A DNA stretch of 64,000 bases from contig JAFDWU010000002.1 of NCBI GenBank assembly GCA_018268315.1, forward strand, positions 186,001-250,000, in the 5' to 3' direction. Under the pieces are notes generated by a model that made no database searches, was not told where the DNA came from, and saw nothing but the letters and a program-made list of their open reading frames with translations. The position numbers and the translations under genes were made by a program. Positions within the stretch are counted from its first letter, which is position 1, and each line of letters opens with the position of its first letter. Positions 23,824 to 33,076 of the stretch are shown in pieces. Source of the stretch: Armatimonadota bacterium (lineage in GTDB: Bacteria > Armatimonadota > Fimbriimonadia > Fimbriimonadales > Fimbriimonadaceae).

Positions 23824-25184
23824 GTCGTTCGCTTGCCTTGATCGAGGTTGAACACCGCGCCCATCAGGGTCTTTTCCGCCCCGGCGGCGTCCCCGCTTTG
23901 CAGCGCGCGCAGGGCCATCGTGACCTCCTGGGCTTCGGCGGTTCTGCCTTCGCCTAGCAGCAGGGCTTGGGTCTTCTGCAATTCGGAGATCGCGCCCATC
24001 GCGGTTAGCTGGCCGGTCTTCATGCCCATCATGGTTTTCTCAACCGCCTTGCTGGCCATCACAACCTGCGCCGCTTGGCGAACCCGTGGGTTCGGCTCGA
24101 CTGAGTAGCGCACCTGGTCCGACGTGAATTCGGCGATAAGGTCCATATCCACGGTTTCCGTCTTGCCGGTCACCATGTCGTCGTAGGTCAGCTTGCCCAC
24201 GGCAACGCGGTAATGGCCAAGCGGGTGATTGGAGAATTCCAGATCGACCACTTGCTCGATAGTTGAGCCGCGCTCAAGGTCGGTTAGCTGAGTGGTTTGT
24301 TCCGTTCGAAGCGTCACCCACCGGGCGGGCTTAATTTCCAAATTCAGGTTCCTCGCGGAGGTCGTCATCAGCTTTTCAAGCTCGGTTCGGAAGACTTCGG
24401 GAATGAGGTCCGGGCGCGGGATGTAGTAGTAGTTGCCGCCGCCCTTCTTCGCCATCGAGGCGATCAGCTCTTCGTTGTAATCTGGCCCAAAGCCAAGGAA
24501 GGTGATGCTGACGCCTCGCGATTTCACATCGCTGGCAAGCTGGGTCAGGGCGTGGAAGTCTTTAATGCCCGCAGTTGGGTCGCCATCGGTAAGCAGCACG
24601 ACGCGGGTCGCTCGGCCCGATTCCTGGAGCGACATCACCTGAGCGAGCGCCATATTGATGGCTTCATACAGGTTCGTAGTGTTGCCCGGCATCAGGCGCT
24701 GGATGCCGTCCTTGATCATCTGCTTGTTCGTGACGCGCTGGGGCGGCATCAGCAAGTCGACCACCTCCTCGAACGTGACAATGCTCAGCACGTCGTCCGG
24801 CGACATCAGGTCCACCACGTGGTTGCACGCCTGCTTCACATACTCAAGCGGCTGCCCTTCCATTGAGCCTGAACGGTCGATGACCAAACAAAGGTTTAGC
24901 GGCGTTCTCGGCCCGCCACCAAGAGTAAGCGCTCCGGAACCGGCGGCGGAGATGGAAATCAGGAATTGCTCGCGCGCGGGGCCGTTTGCCATGGTCGCCT
25001 CGCGGCTTGGAATCACCTCAACGGCAAGCGCCTTGCCGCCAAACGATGGAATCGCCATCGCGCTGGTCTTGTTAGGATCCATCCCGCCCGCGCTGATCAT
25101 CTGCGTCTTCAGCGGATCGTTGAAATTGGGCACGGCGCCGGTAAGCATCGTGCGGTTAGGGTCAATCTTTTGGGTTGGATCCAT
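23820..25184 (-). CDS. vWA-domain protein with Thr-containing N-terminal repeats
   Basis: A 454-residue cytosolic protein. The vWA domain spans about 95-275 with an intact metal-ion-dependent adhesion site: DRSGS (103-107), a threonine region, and VVLLTDGDPTAG. A beta-rich and then helical C-terminal part follows, as in the YfbK/inter-alpha-trypsin-like branch. The first 45 residues hold three similar segments, DPNRTML (9-15), DPLKTQM (23-29) and DPNKTSA (36-42). Each has a threonine after a basic residue, which looks like a tail for Ser/Thr-kinase modification and FHA docking. The next two genes upstream encode FHA proteins, in the same direction, with a gap of 23 nt. The role is probably signalling or complex assembly. 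Confidence 0.82.
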   Translation of the reverse strand: MDPTQKIDPNRTMLTGAVPNFNDPLKTQMISAGGMDPNKTSAMAIPSFGGKALAVEVIPSREATMANGPAREQFLISISAAGSGALTLGGGPRTPLNLCLVIDRSGSMEGQPLEYVKQACNHVVDLMSPDDVLSIVTFEEVVDLLMPPQRVTNKQMIKDGIQRLMPGNTTNLYEAINMALAQVMSLQESGRATRVVLLTDGDPTAGIKDFHALTQLASDVKSRGVSITFLGFGPDYNEELIASMAKKGGGNYYYIPRPDLIPEVFRTELEKLMTTSARNLNLEIKPARWVTLRTEQTTQLTDLERGSTIEQVVDLEFSNHPLGHYRVAVGKLTYDDMVTGKTETVDMDLIAEFTSDQVRYSVEPNPRVRQAAQVVMASKAVEKTMMGMKTGQLTAMGAISELQKTQALLLGEGRTAEAQEVTMALRALQSGDAAGAEKTLMGAVFNLDQGKRTT

Positions 25185-25207
25185 GGTGTGATTTCTTCTA
25201 CTAAAGT

Positions 25208-26521
25208 TTAGCCGCCTTCTAGCCGGAATGTTGTCATTCCAATCTTGAGTTGGCCGCCGGGGGCGAGCAATGCGTTTTGAACCCGCTGTCCGTTCACGAA
25301 GGTGCCGTTGGTCGAGCCGAGGTCCTGCACGGCGACTCCGCTTGGCGCAGGCTCAAGCCGAGCGTGGCGGCGGCTAACGCCGCCATCGGAAGCGAATGGG
25401 ATAACCGGTAGGTCGCGGCCAACTTCTGTTGGCGCCGCGATTGGGAAGCGATTCCCGGCAAGGGGACCGTCCGTCGCCACCAGTATCCATCCGCCGGGCT
25501 GATGAGGCGCGAATACCACCGTTGGCTGCGAAGTCGGCGCGTAAGCAACCGGCGCCATTGGTCCCTCAGGCAGATAGGGCATCGGGGCCGCGTACTGCTG
25601 AACCATCGCGGGCTGGGTCGCCGCCACCTGCTTCATCTCAAAGATGAACGTGTTGGATCCGATGAGGAACTGCATGCCGTGCGCCAGCGGCGTTTCCTGG
25701 ATTGGCTGCCCGTTCGCGATGACCTGACCCTGCACAGCCCTCAGTACGTACTGGGCGTCGCTTAGCTTGAAGATCGAAGCGTGATGACGTTGTACGGACG
25801 GATCGCCGAAGATGGGAATCTGCGCCATTTCATCTTTACCGATGCGCGTTTCTGGCAAATCTACGGGGAAAAGCTTGCCTTCATTACGGCCCAGCACCTG
25901 CCGGACGAACGCCTTCTGGCCCATCCGCTCGATGAGAGCGATGAAGAGACCGATCGCGCCTCCGACCAGGATTGTGTAGGCCGCGCGCGAAAACATGCCC
26001 GCCTCGCCGGTCGATTGCCCACGGGCGATAAGAATGACCGACCCCGTCATCGGGCCGATAATGTCGAACAAGGCGGCTCCCGCCAAACCGCCCAAAGCGC
26101 CGCCATAGAGACCCTGCAAGATTCGCTTCGGCTCAAAGGTTGAGATACCCACTGCAAGGCCGATCGCCGCCCCAAGCGGGGTTAGAGCAATGATGCGCAA
26201 GAAACCGGTGACTTCCCGATGAGGCGCGATCGCGCTGACGAGGGAGCCGCCAAATCCGTGACCCAGGTTCCCAAACAGCAAGCCCAGAAACGCGCCAACC
26301 CCCGCGCCACGAAGCGCTTTGGGGACGCTGCCTGATGAGAGACCAGGATACATGCCAAGCCCGGTGCCAATGAGCCCGCTTAAAAGCGAGATGAAGATGA
26401 GTTCCCAGCGCTCCCAACCGGCATCGCCGAAGACTTTTGGCGCGGACGGCTCACAGATCGCCCAGGCGAAAAGCCCGGAGATTGCGCCGAATATCGTCCG
26501 CTTCAGAATTTCGCCCATCAT
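25208..26521 (-). CDS. Membrane protein with two FHA domains
   Basis: A 437-residue protein. The first 200 residues form about six glycine-rich membrane segments (for example LISLLSGLIGTGLGMYPGL and AVGISTF). An FHA-like domain follows at about 210-300 but is degenerate: SVQRHHASIF is present, and there is no NGT motif. A Pro/Ala/Gln-rich linker leads to a full C-terminal FHA domain (345-437) with GRDLPVIPF, VSRRHARLE and LGSTNGTFVNG. The last domain should bind phosphothreonine. The gene overlaps the next FHA gene by 4 nt and is followed by the vWA gene, so the three form an operon, likely reading out Ser/Thr kinase activity at the membrane. Confidence 0.85.
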   Translation of the reverse strand: MMGEILKRTIFGAISGLFAWAICEPSAPKVFGDAGWERWELIFISLLSGLIGTGLGMYPGLSSGSVPKALRGAGVGAFLGLLFGNLGHGFGGSLVSAIAPHREVTGFLRIIALTPLGAAIGLAVGISTFEPKRILQGLYGGALGGLAGAALFDIIGPMTGSVILIARGQSTGEAGMFSRAAYTILVGGAIGLFIALIERMGQKAFVRQVLGRNEGKLFPVDLPETRIGKDEMAQIPIFGDPSVQRHHASIFKLSDAQYVLRAVQGQVIANGQPIQETPLAHGMQFLIGSNTFIFEMKQVAATQPAMVQQYAAPMPYLPEGPMAPVAYAPTSQPTVVFAPHQPGGWILVATDGPLAGNRFPIAAPTEVGRDLPVIPFASDGGVSRRHARLEPAPSGVAVQDLGSTNGTFVNGQRVQNALLAPGGQLKIGMTTFRLEGG

Positions 26522-27756
26522 CCTTCCAAACGCATCGCCACCGCGCCGAATTGCACGCGATCTCCTAAATGCAGCACGATGTCAGCCGTCACCTTCTGCC
26601 CGTTCACAAATGTGCCGTTGGTGCTGCCCAAATCCCGCACCGTAACCTGCGAACCCTGAACGATCAAAGCGGCATGACGGCGAGAAACCGAGCTTTCGCC
26701 CACTAGGCTTATTGCAAGACCATCTTCCCTGCCCAAAACATTTTCTCCTGCCTGTAGGACGTAACTCGCGCCTGAATCCGCGCGAAGGGTGGGCGTTCCG
26801 GATGAAACGGGAGTCTGCGAAATGGGCGCCGGCGCGGCATCCGGTAGCAAGATTTTCGTGGGCGGAGGAGGCGGCAAATTATCCGGCACCACCGAAGCGC
26901 CGGGGTCTAGGTTTGTCGGCGGCTCTGGAGCGACGGGAACACCAATGCTCTTCAGTTTGTCGGTCAAATCGCCGGGTTGCGCCTGCGCCTTTTTGTACAG
27001 CAAGTAGCCGCCATACCCCAGTCCGCCCAGAACGAGCAGGTAAAGAATGGAGTTGCCAATTCCCCCGCCTTCGCTGGCTTTCGGCTTCTCGGGCTCTACT
27101 GGCTTGGTGGGCGCAATGATCGGCGCATCGGATTTGGCGGCATCCTTGCCGTTGTCAGTGGGAGTCTTCGGACTAGAAACCGTCTCCACCGGATCGGCGA
27201 TGGAAACCACAAACCTCGGCTCCACCTTCGAGCGCTTTAGTTCAAGCTGAAAACCCTGGGTCAGGGGCTCCGCCTGCTGCCCCTTCGATCCGTAATGCAC
27301 GGTCACCTTTAATTCGCCGGGAGTGAAGCAAAAGAACTTCAGCTCGCCCTTTAGCGACGGATCAAGAATCTGGCTTACGCCGTGCTCCCCATCCTTCACC
27401 TCAACCTGCGCGGCCGCAACCGGATCGCCGGCATGCTCAATACGGAGGCTTACAAAGCCAACGCGGGTGAAGTCTTCTTTCCGAATGACCCAGCCCTGGG
27501 CAACTTGGCTGACCTTTCGCAAGGCGATATTGTTGGTGTCCCGATCCCAGGCCACAACGTAATCACCCGGCTTTGCAGACGCGGTATCCAGGTTCGACAA
27601 TCGCTCGGTCTTTGGCTCAGCGAGGGCAGGAAGCTGCTTTGGCAAGCCGGATGATAGGAACACGATGTGGGGGGATTCGCTCCCGAAATCGATCTGCGCT
27701 CCGAGCAGCAGCACGGGCATCAGAGTAAGTACGCAGGCTAAGAGTCGGTGTCGCAA
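26518..27756 (-). CDS. Exported/membrane-anchored FHA-domain protein
   Basis: A 412-residue protein. It has a signal peptide (RHRLLACVLTLMPVLLLGAQ), then a beta-sandwich domain (about 25-190) facing outside, and a low-complexity linker. A membrane helix near 230-250 (NSILYLLVLGGLGYGGYLLY), a Pro-rich stretch and a C-terminal FHA domain (325-410) follow. The FHA domain has all landmarks: LGREDGLAISL, VSRRHAALI and LGSTNGTFVNGQKV. The topology puts the FHA domain inside the cell and the beta domain outside, so it could couple an outside signal to phosphothreonine binding. It overlaps the end of nnr by 19 nt and the next FHA gene by 4 nt. Confidence 0.83.
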   Translation of the reverse strand: MRHRLLACVLTLMPVLLLGAQIDFGSESPHIVFLSSGLPKQLPALAEPKTERLSNLDTASAKPGDYVVAWDRDTNNIALRKVSQVAQGWVIRKEDFTRVGFVSLRIEHAGDPVAAAQVEVKDGEHGVSQILDPSLKGELKFFCFTPGELKVTVHYGSKGQQAEPLTQGFQLELKRSKVEPRFVVSIADPVETVSSPKTPTDNGKDAAKSDAPIIAPTKPVEPEKPKASEGGGIGNSILYLLVLGGLGYGGYLLYKKAQAQPGDLTDKLKSIGVPVAPEPPTNLDPGASVVPDNLPPPPPTKILLPDAAPAPISQTPVSSGTPTLRADSGASYVLQAGENVLGREDGLAISLVGESSVSRRHAALIVQGSQVTVRDLGSTNGTFVNGQKVTADIVLHLGDRVQFGAVAMRLEG

Positions 27757-29282
27757 TTTCCTAATATCTGTGAGCGGGCCGAAGGAATCGCCTCCACCAG
27801 ATCAGAAGCCAGGTAGCCGACGCCTCCAACCTTGCAAGCACAGATGTCTCCCGCAAGCCCATGCCAATAGACGGCACAGGATGCAGCGTAGTAGCTAGGC
27901 AGTTGCTGGGCAAGCAGAGTTGCGGCCATTCCACTCAGCACGTCGCCAAAGCCGCCAGAGGCCATGCCCGGGTTTCCGGTGCAGTTCACCATCATGGGCT
28001 GGCCCGGCTCGCCGACGATGGTGTGCGGGCCCTTCAGCAGCACACATTGGCCATATTCGCTGACGGCGGAGTCCACCGCCCGGAATCTATCTGCCTGAAT
28101 CTCCGCAATACTGCTGTTCAGCAGCCTACTCATCTCGCCCGGGTGCGGAGTAAGGATGCACTCAACAGGCGGGAGCGTGACGCCATGGCTCACGCTGTTC
28201 AGGGCGTCGGCATCAATCACGCAGGGACGCCGCCATTCTCGCCAGGTTGCCTTGAGGAGGTCGAGAACCGGCTTGTCGTGAGTTAGGCCCGGGCCAAACA
28301 GGGCGCTATCCACACGCTCCTGATACTCAAGCAAATCGTGCACCGCCATCGGGCTGATGACGCCGTTATCCTCTGGGAGCGGCAGCAGTAAAACCTCGGG
28401 AAGCTGCGCAGCCACAGCATCAAGCACACTTGGAATCGAAGCAACAGTAACCAAGCCCGCCCCGGCGCGCAATGCGCCTTTGGCGGCAAGCGTCACCGCT
28501 CCCCGCATCCATCGAGAACCCGCGACAATGAGCACGTGGCCGCTATCGCCCTTGTGGGCAGACTTCAGCCGCTCCGGCAAAAGGCTTGCAACCCAGTCCT
28601 CGTCGATCAGCCGCGACTCTGTAACTTCGTTCAGCAAGGCGGCGGGGTATCCGATATCGGCGACCGTCCAATAGCCGCTGTGTTCCAGCCCGATGCCTTC
28701 AAACAGGAACGGCTTGGGGAAGCCAAATGTGACCGTTCGCAACGCCCAAACGCTTTCGCCAAGCTCTTCGCCGGTATTGCAGTCGATTCCACTGGGAACG
28801 TCCACTGCCACAACAGGCACCCCGCTTCGGTTGATTGCCTGAATCGCTTCGCGTACGGTGCCATGGACCTGGCTGACGGCGCCGATGCCTAACAGGGCGT
28901 CGACCAGCAAGTCATGGCCACCAAGGCAATCGATCTTGCGAGTCCAGCGCGGATTATCGGCAAAAATCGGATGCACGCCGGTCGCGCGCGCCACCTTGTA
29001 CTGGTTCAGGGCATCTTCGCGCAGGTCTTTCTCAGTCGCCGCTACCAGGCACTCAACCTGATAACCCGCCTGCACGGCAAGCCGAGCAACGACAAATCCA
29101 TCACCGCCATTGTTGCCGCGTCCGCATAGCACGGCGATCTTGCCGCCCGAAGGCAGCATCTTCGTGACCGCCTCAAAAACCGCGAAACCCGCCCGTTCCA
29201 TAAGAACGCTGGCGGGTAATCCAAAATCTTCACTGGAGCGGCGGTCTACGCTACGGCAGTGTTCGGATGTTCCGATCCACAT
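27738..29282 (-). CDS. nnr: Bifunctional NAD(P)H-hydrate epimerase/dehydratase
   Basis: This fused repair enzyme (514 residues) fixes damaged NAD(P)H: the N-terminal YjeF domain (NnrE) epimerises NAD(P)HX and the C-terminal kinase-like domain (NnrD) dehydrates it with ADP or ATP. Visible blocks are LMERAGFAVFEAV, GRGNNGGDGFVVARL and VDVPSGIDCNTGE (NnrE), then HKGDSGHVLIVAGS, LTPHPGEMSRLL and the signature GNPGMASGGFGDVLSG (NnrD). The ATG at 29282 fits the family start; an ATG at 29351 would add 23 atypical residues and overlap the SprT-like gene. It heads the FHA/vWA operon by position but is functionally unrelated. Confidence 0.93.
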   Translation of the reverse strand: MWIGTSEHCRSVDRRSSEDFGLPASVLMERAGFAVFEAVTKMLPSGGKIAVLCGRGNNGGDGFVVARLAVQAGYQVECLVAATEKDLREDALNQYKVARATGVHPIFADNPRWTRKIDCLGGHDLLVDALLGIGAVSQVHGTVREAIQAINRSGVPVVAVDVPSGIDCNTGEELGESVWALRTVTFGFPKPFLFEGIGLEHSGYWTVADIGYPAALLNEVTESRLIDEDWVASLLPERLKSAHKGDSGHVLIVAGSRWMRGAVTLAAKGALRAGAGLVTVASIPSVLDAVAAQLPEVLLLPLPEDNGVISPMAVHDLLEYQERVDSALFGPGLTHDKPVLDLLKATWREWRRPCVIDADALNSVSHGVTLPPVECILTPHPGEMSRLLNSSIAEIQADRFRAVDSAVSEYGQCVLLKGPHTIVGEPGQPMMVNCTGNPGMASGGFGDVLSGMAATLLAQQLPSYYAASCAVYWHGLAGDICACKVGGVGYLASDLVEAIPSARSQILGNCDTDS

Positions 29283-29343
29283 GGCGTTTACGCCGTCTCT
29301 TGCTGCGCAAGGGCAGTGCTGGCCATCTAATTTGACCCAAACC

Positions 29344-29871
29344 TTACGCATCCTGAGTTATCTCCGTCATTGGCTTTCTTGCGACGAATCGCCAAGTTCC
29401 CCCGCAGTGCACATGCATATACCGCGTGCCGCGCCGCCATTTACGGGAACGTGCAAGCTCTTGATTACATCGACTACAACGATAGATCACAGCCTGCCGA
29501 CTTTGATTACGTTCAACCTCGTAGCGATGACGCACATGCGGGTGCAGACCCAGCAAATTCATAGATTCTCGCCACGCCGCGCCATGTCCGGTTCCGTTTC
29601 GACCGTACTTGGAAAACGCCATCAGATGGGCGTACTCGTGAAGAAGGGTTATCCTAACGCGCTCGGCATCCACGAGTATTTTTGAACTCAAGGTGATCTG
29701 GAAAGTGCGGTAATTTGCCAGCCCCGCGCTGACGCGAAGCGCCTTCCACTTGAGGATGGGCACGTGTTTTAGGGGGTGCGCGGCCCAAAGAAACGCAAAG
29801 AGTTGGTCCGCGTACTCAGTTAGGGATGAACCCTCGCGGAAAGGTGGTTCGTCAATTAGGACGTGATTCAT
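29344..29871 (-). CDS. SprT-like zinc metallopeptidase domain protein
   Basis: A 175-residue SprT-family protein. The zinc motif is HEYAH (78-82), with the third ligand in GTGHGAAW (His96). A C-terminal zinc-ribbon-like segment follows with CSRC (132-135) and a single later HVHCGG (153-158), so the ribbon's second pair is incomplete. Spartan/SprT relatives degrade DNA-protein crosslinks in eukaryotes; bacterial SprT function is not settled. No signal peptide. ATG 29871 is used; a GTG two codons earlier is possible. Divergent from and overlapping the start of the next plus-strand gene by 9 nt, which is unusual even in this compact region. Confidence 0.85.
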   Translation of the reverse strand: MNHVLIDEPPFREGSSLTEYADQLFAFLWAAHPLKHVPILKWKALRVSAGLANYRTFQITLSSKILVDAERVRITLLHEYAHLMAFSKYGRNGTGHGAAWRESMNLLGLHPHVRHRYEVERNQSRQAVIYRCSRCNQELARSRKWRRGTRYMHVHCGGTWRFVARKPMTEITQDA

Positions 29872-30480
29872 CGACACCGTTCGTGGTTCCGCTCGGGATT
29901 GCTCTTCGCAATCGTGACCCTAACTTCCTCCAGCTTTGCTTCTTCGAATAGAGTTTATCAGGTTGGCGACGCTTCCGATATTTTCTACAGCAAATTGCAT
30001 CGCCTAACATCTTCGGGGCTGCTCCAACCGCTGCTTCTGAAGAAGGCTCAGCTAAGCGCAGTACTGGAGGCATTTGCCGATTGTAAACACCGTGTTGACG
30101 AGACGATTAGCCAGAACAACACCCTGATGCGGATGCAAATGCCGAAACTCGATCAGGCGCTTAAGTTGGCCAAGGAAGGCAAGCCAACTCCCCAGGCCCT
30201 TTTGAAGGACATTCAGGCAGCAAGTTCAGCTTGCGACAGCGCAAGAGAAATTACCGCCAGGGTCAATGTCGATCAAATGTTAGGCGTGGTCAAGAAGGTA
30301 TGCGATCGGGGGCAGTTGAAGGTAATGGCCAACGAACTGCATCCAGCCGATTACGGGATTACCACCGATCCAGACAAGGTTTCGTATGAGCAGAGGATCG
30401 AACTGTTCGTTCGCTACGTGCTGCTTGACCCGGATGCCCACCAAATCTTGATCGACCTTTACAAGATCGCCGAAGATTAG
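29863..30480 (+). CDS. Secreted helical protein of unknown function
   Basis: A 205-residue protein with an N-terminal signal sequence (SWFRSGLLFAIVTLTSSSFAS). The mature part is almost all helix-forming, with two Cys (ADCKHRV, SACDSA and a later KVCDRG give three) and no recognised domain. The start is GTG 29863, inside the start region of the divergent SprT-like gene; no later start keeps the signal peptide. The stop comes 2 nt before the convergent E1 gene. The frame is long and its codon use is like that of its neighbours, so I regard it as real, but I cannot name a function. Confidence 0.6.
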   Translation: MIHRHRSWFRSGLLFAIVTLTSSSFASSNRVYQVGDASDIFYSKLHRLTSSGLLQPLLLKKAQLSAVLEAFADCKHRVDETISQNNTLMRMQMPKLDQALKLAKEGKPTPQALLKDIQAASSACDSAREITARVNVDQMLGVVKKVCDRGQLKVMANELHPADYGITTDPDKVSYEQRIELFVRYVLLDPDAHQILIDLYKIAED

Positions 30481-30482
30481 CC

Positions 30483-32447
30483 TTACTCCATCGTCAACCG
30501 AATTGCAGCGATCACCTGATTCACGTCTGGTAGCGCGGCATATTCGTAGATGGGGTTGTAGCCAATCTGACAGTCTTCTCGAGCCACGATTTGGGGCGGC
30601 GAGAGGAACAGATTCCATCGGTCCGGATTTGAAGTCATCTCGGCTATGATTGCCTGGCCATATCCGCCGGTGCGGTTGTCTTCGTGAACCACCACCAGTC
30701 GTCCCGTCTTTTCGACCGACTTCGTGATCGTCTCGTAGTCGCACGGCAGAATCGAGCGAAGATCGACGATCTCGACCGAACACTCGGAAGCAAGCGCAGT
30801 AGCGGCTTCTTCGGCAAGCTCAAGGCAGTTGCCCCATGAAACCAGCGTGACGTCTGAACCTTCCTTCTGAATTCGAGCCTTGCCAAGCGGAACCGGGTTG
30901 ACCGCGTTCACATCCACGTTCTTTCGGAAGATGTGCTTCGGAATCAGGATGATTGTAGGATCGTCCGCCTGGATAGCGGTCCAGAAAAGGCCGGCGGCAT
31001 CTTCCGGAGTGGAAGGAATCGCGATGTTGATGCCCGGAATGTGCGCCAGCATGCCCTCGTTGCTCATCGAGTGCCACAGCGAACCACCCGGCAAGTAAGC
31101 GCCGTATGGTGCGTACAGCACCATCGGGCACTTCCAATGGCCGAATGAGCGCCAGCGAAGAGTCGAGATATTTGTTACAAGCTGGTTCCAGCCCGGCGAA
31201 ATGAAGTCGATGAATTGAAGCTCGAACACCGGCCGGTAGCCGTAAGAGGCCATGCCAACCGCAGTGCCCAAAATAGTGGCTTCGGCAAGCGGAGAGTTGA
31301 AGACCTGCTTGGGGAAGCTCTCGGAGAGGCCCTTGGTCAGACCAAACACGCCGCCCTTGGGGTCTTCAATATCTTCTCCGAACATGATGACCTTCGGGTC
31401 GCTTTCAAGCGCCTTTCTCAAGGTCTGGTTGATCGCAGAGACCATCGTCATGCGGCCGGTTTGGATCGGCGGTACTTCTGCCGGGCGAGATTCGCCAAAG
31501 CTGTGATCCATCACCTCAGAGGCAACCGGATCCTGCTCCTTCTCAGCCTTCAGATAATCGTCATCGACCATCTTCTGGACTTCTTCCTGAAGCTTCATCC
31601 AGGCGTCTTGGGTGAGCTGGCCTGCAGCTATGAGTTCGTCGGCGACCACACGAATCGGATCGCGCTTCATCATCTCGTCTATATCCGCCTGATCGCGGTA
31701 AACGCGGTGATCGTCCGAACTGGTGTGGCTGCTAAGCCGGTCAAGTTCGCACCAGAGGATTGTTGGCCCTTCCCCCTTTCGCGCCTTCTCGAAGGCAGGC
31801 TGCGCGGCGGCGTAGACTCGATCCGGATGGCGAGCGTCCACCTTCACGATGTGGGTCTCGCTGAAGAGGTCGAGGTGGAAGGGCAGGAACTTCTCGGTAT
31901 TCGTGGAAATGCCGTACTTGTTATCCTCGATCACGAAGATCACCGGCAGCTTCTCTTGAATCGCAAACGTTACGGCCTCATAGAACTCGCCCTGGCGCGA
32001 GGCGGCGTCGCCGACGCTGGCAAGACATAGGCTGTCGGTACCCGCAAGCTTCATCGCCCACGCAGTGCCGCAGGCAGGAATTAGTGAGCCACCGGTTGGC
32101 GTGCAAACGCTGAAAACGTTGTGTTCGCGGTCCGAATAGTGACCCGGCATCTGGCGGCCGCCAGAGGAGCTTGATCGCTTGGCAAAGTAGGCCAGAGCAA
32201 GATCGTAATTCGAGAGGCCCTGAGCAAGCATCAGCGCGCGATCACGATAGTACGGGAAGAGGTAGTCGTCTTCGCGCAGCAGATGGGCAAATGCCGCTAA
32301 GGGCTCATGCCCCATGCCACTGACCTGGAACCAACCTTTGCTTTGGCGCAGAAGGATGCCCTCGCGGCGATCGCCCTCGCGGCTAAGGAGCATAAGTTTC
32401 AGGAATTCGAGCTTGTTGACAGCGCCTTGGGCGCGAAGAATAGACAT
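30483..32447 (-). CDS. Fused 2-oxoacid dehydrogenase E1 (alpha-beta)
   Basis: A 654-residue fusion of E1 alpha and beta, the thiamine-diphosphate decarboxylase of 2-oxoacid dehydrogenase complexes. The alpha part (1-320) contains MPGHYSDRE, the ThDP motif GDAASRQGEFYEAV...EDNKYG (146-178) and the phosphorylation-loop-like SSHTSSDDHRVYR. The beta part (about 330-654) contains MFGEDIEDPKGGVFGLTKGL, FNSPLAEATILGTAVG and GRLVVVHEDNRTGG. The pattern fits branched-chain 2-oxoacid dehydrogenase better than pyruvate dehydrogenase, but the substrate cannot be fixed by eye. No E2 or E3 gene is nearby. GAGGT lies 7 nt before the ATG. Confidence 0.88.
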   Translation of the reverse strand: MSILRAQGAVNKLEFLKLMLLSREGDRREGILLRQSKGWFQVSGMGHEPLAAFAHLLREDDYLFPYYRDRALMLAQGLSNYDLALAYFAKRSSSSGGRQMPGHYSDREHNVFSVCTPTGGSLIPACGTAWAMKLAGTDSLCLASVGDAASRQGEFYEAVTFAIQEKLPVIFVIEDNKYGISTNTEKFLPFHLDLFSETHIVKVDARHPDRVYAAAQPAFEKARKGEGPTILWCELDRLSSHTSSDDHRVYRDQADIDEMMKRDPIRVVADELIAAGQLTQDAWMKLQEEVQKMVDDDYLKAEKEQDPVASEVMDHSFGESRPAEVPPIQTGRMTMVSAINQTLRKALESDPKVIMFGEDIEDPKGGVFGLTKGLSESFPKQVFNSPLAEATILGTAVGMASYGYRPVFELQFIDFISPGWNQLVTNISTLRWRSFGHWKCPMVLYAPYGAYLPGGSLWHSMSNEGMLAHIPGINIAIPSTPEDAAGLFWTAIQADDPTIILIPKHIFRKNVDVNAVNPVPLGKARIQKEGSDVTLVSWGNCLELAEEAATALASECSVEIVDLRSILPCDYETITKSVEKTGRLVVVHEDNRTGGYGQAIIAEMTSNPDRWNLFLSPPQIVAREDCQIGYNPIYEYAALPDVNQVIAAIRLTME

Positions 32448-32525
32448 GAATGACCTCAGTATTCGAACAAATCTTTAAAATTGCTGTCCGAGGCTAGCCT
32501 GGACATAGAATTTTAGCACGTACAG

Positions 32526-33056
32526 CTACGGCGTCGTGCGTATGAGTTTCCCTGACACACTGATGGCGTGGTTTCGCGGCGCTTTAGCGCCGGAATTGGC
32601 GGGATCGCCATGGGCATTTCGGTGCAAATCCGCAGATTGGAAGATAAGCGGGGTGGTGTCGGGATTCTTCACGTCGCCCTTGTACTTGCCCGCGAGCGAG
32701 GTATTGAAAGCAAATCCAAATTCGTTGGGTTTGTGCGCGACCGAAGGGTCATGTTTCTTCTTCTCGGCCTCGTCCTCGCTCATGTCGCTGGTGCGAATCC
32801 GCGCCTCAATTGCATCCAGCCAGTGATCGGCGGCCGGGAATTGGCCATCCGAGTCGTGAGTGAGCATCATCGCCGTATAAAGGGCTTTCAGATTCTTATC
32901 GACGGTAGCATCCCACTCGCGCTGCTGGGGAGTGTCGAGAAAACCGCGCTGTTTGGCGGTGATCAGCACAGAGACCGGGCCCCAAAGACCGTAAGCAAGG
33001 CCGCCTGCTGCCAGCAGCAGAATGACATTTCGAATTCCCTTGCGCCCGTTGCTCAT
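32526..33056 (-). CDS. Membrane-anchored protein of unknown function
   Basis: A 176-residue protein from the ATG at 33056: a short basic N-terminus, one membrane helix (NVILLLAAGGLAYGLWGPV, 9-27) and a mostly hydrophilic outside domain. That domain, LKALYTAMMLTHDSDGQFPAADHWLDAI followed by LIFQSADLHRNAHGDP (each quoted only in part of its context), resembles the C-terminal part of the DUF1559-type pilin-like proteins of planctomycetes and armatimonads. I do not see a prepilin cleavage site. An open frame extends to 33152, but those codons overlap the upstream gene. It follows the TIGR03790 gene by 20 nt and is likely co-transcribed. Confidence 0.6.
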   Translation of the reverse strand: MSNGRKGIRNVILLLAAGGLAYGLWGPVSVLITAKQRGFLDTPQQREWDATVDKNLKALYTAMMLTHDSDGQFPAADHWLDAIEARIRTSDMSEDEAEKKKHDPSVAHKPNEFGFAFNTSLAGKYKGDVKNPDTTPLIFQSADLHRNAHGDPANSGAKAPRNHAISVSGKLIRTTP

Positions 33057-33076
33057 GTCAGTTCTTACTGACGAAC

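Noticed and set aside
31215-32030. Plus-strand ORF of 271 codons
   Set aside because: Shadow of the fused E1 gene; the minus-strand frame carries the ThDP motif.
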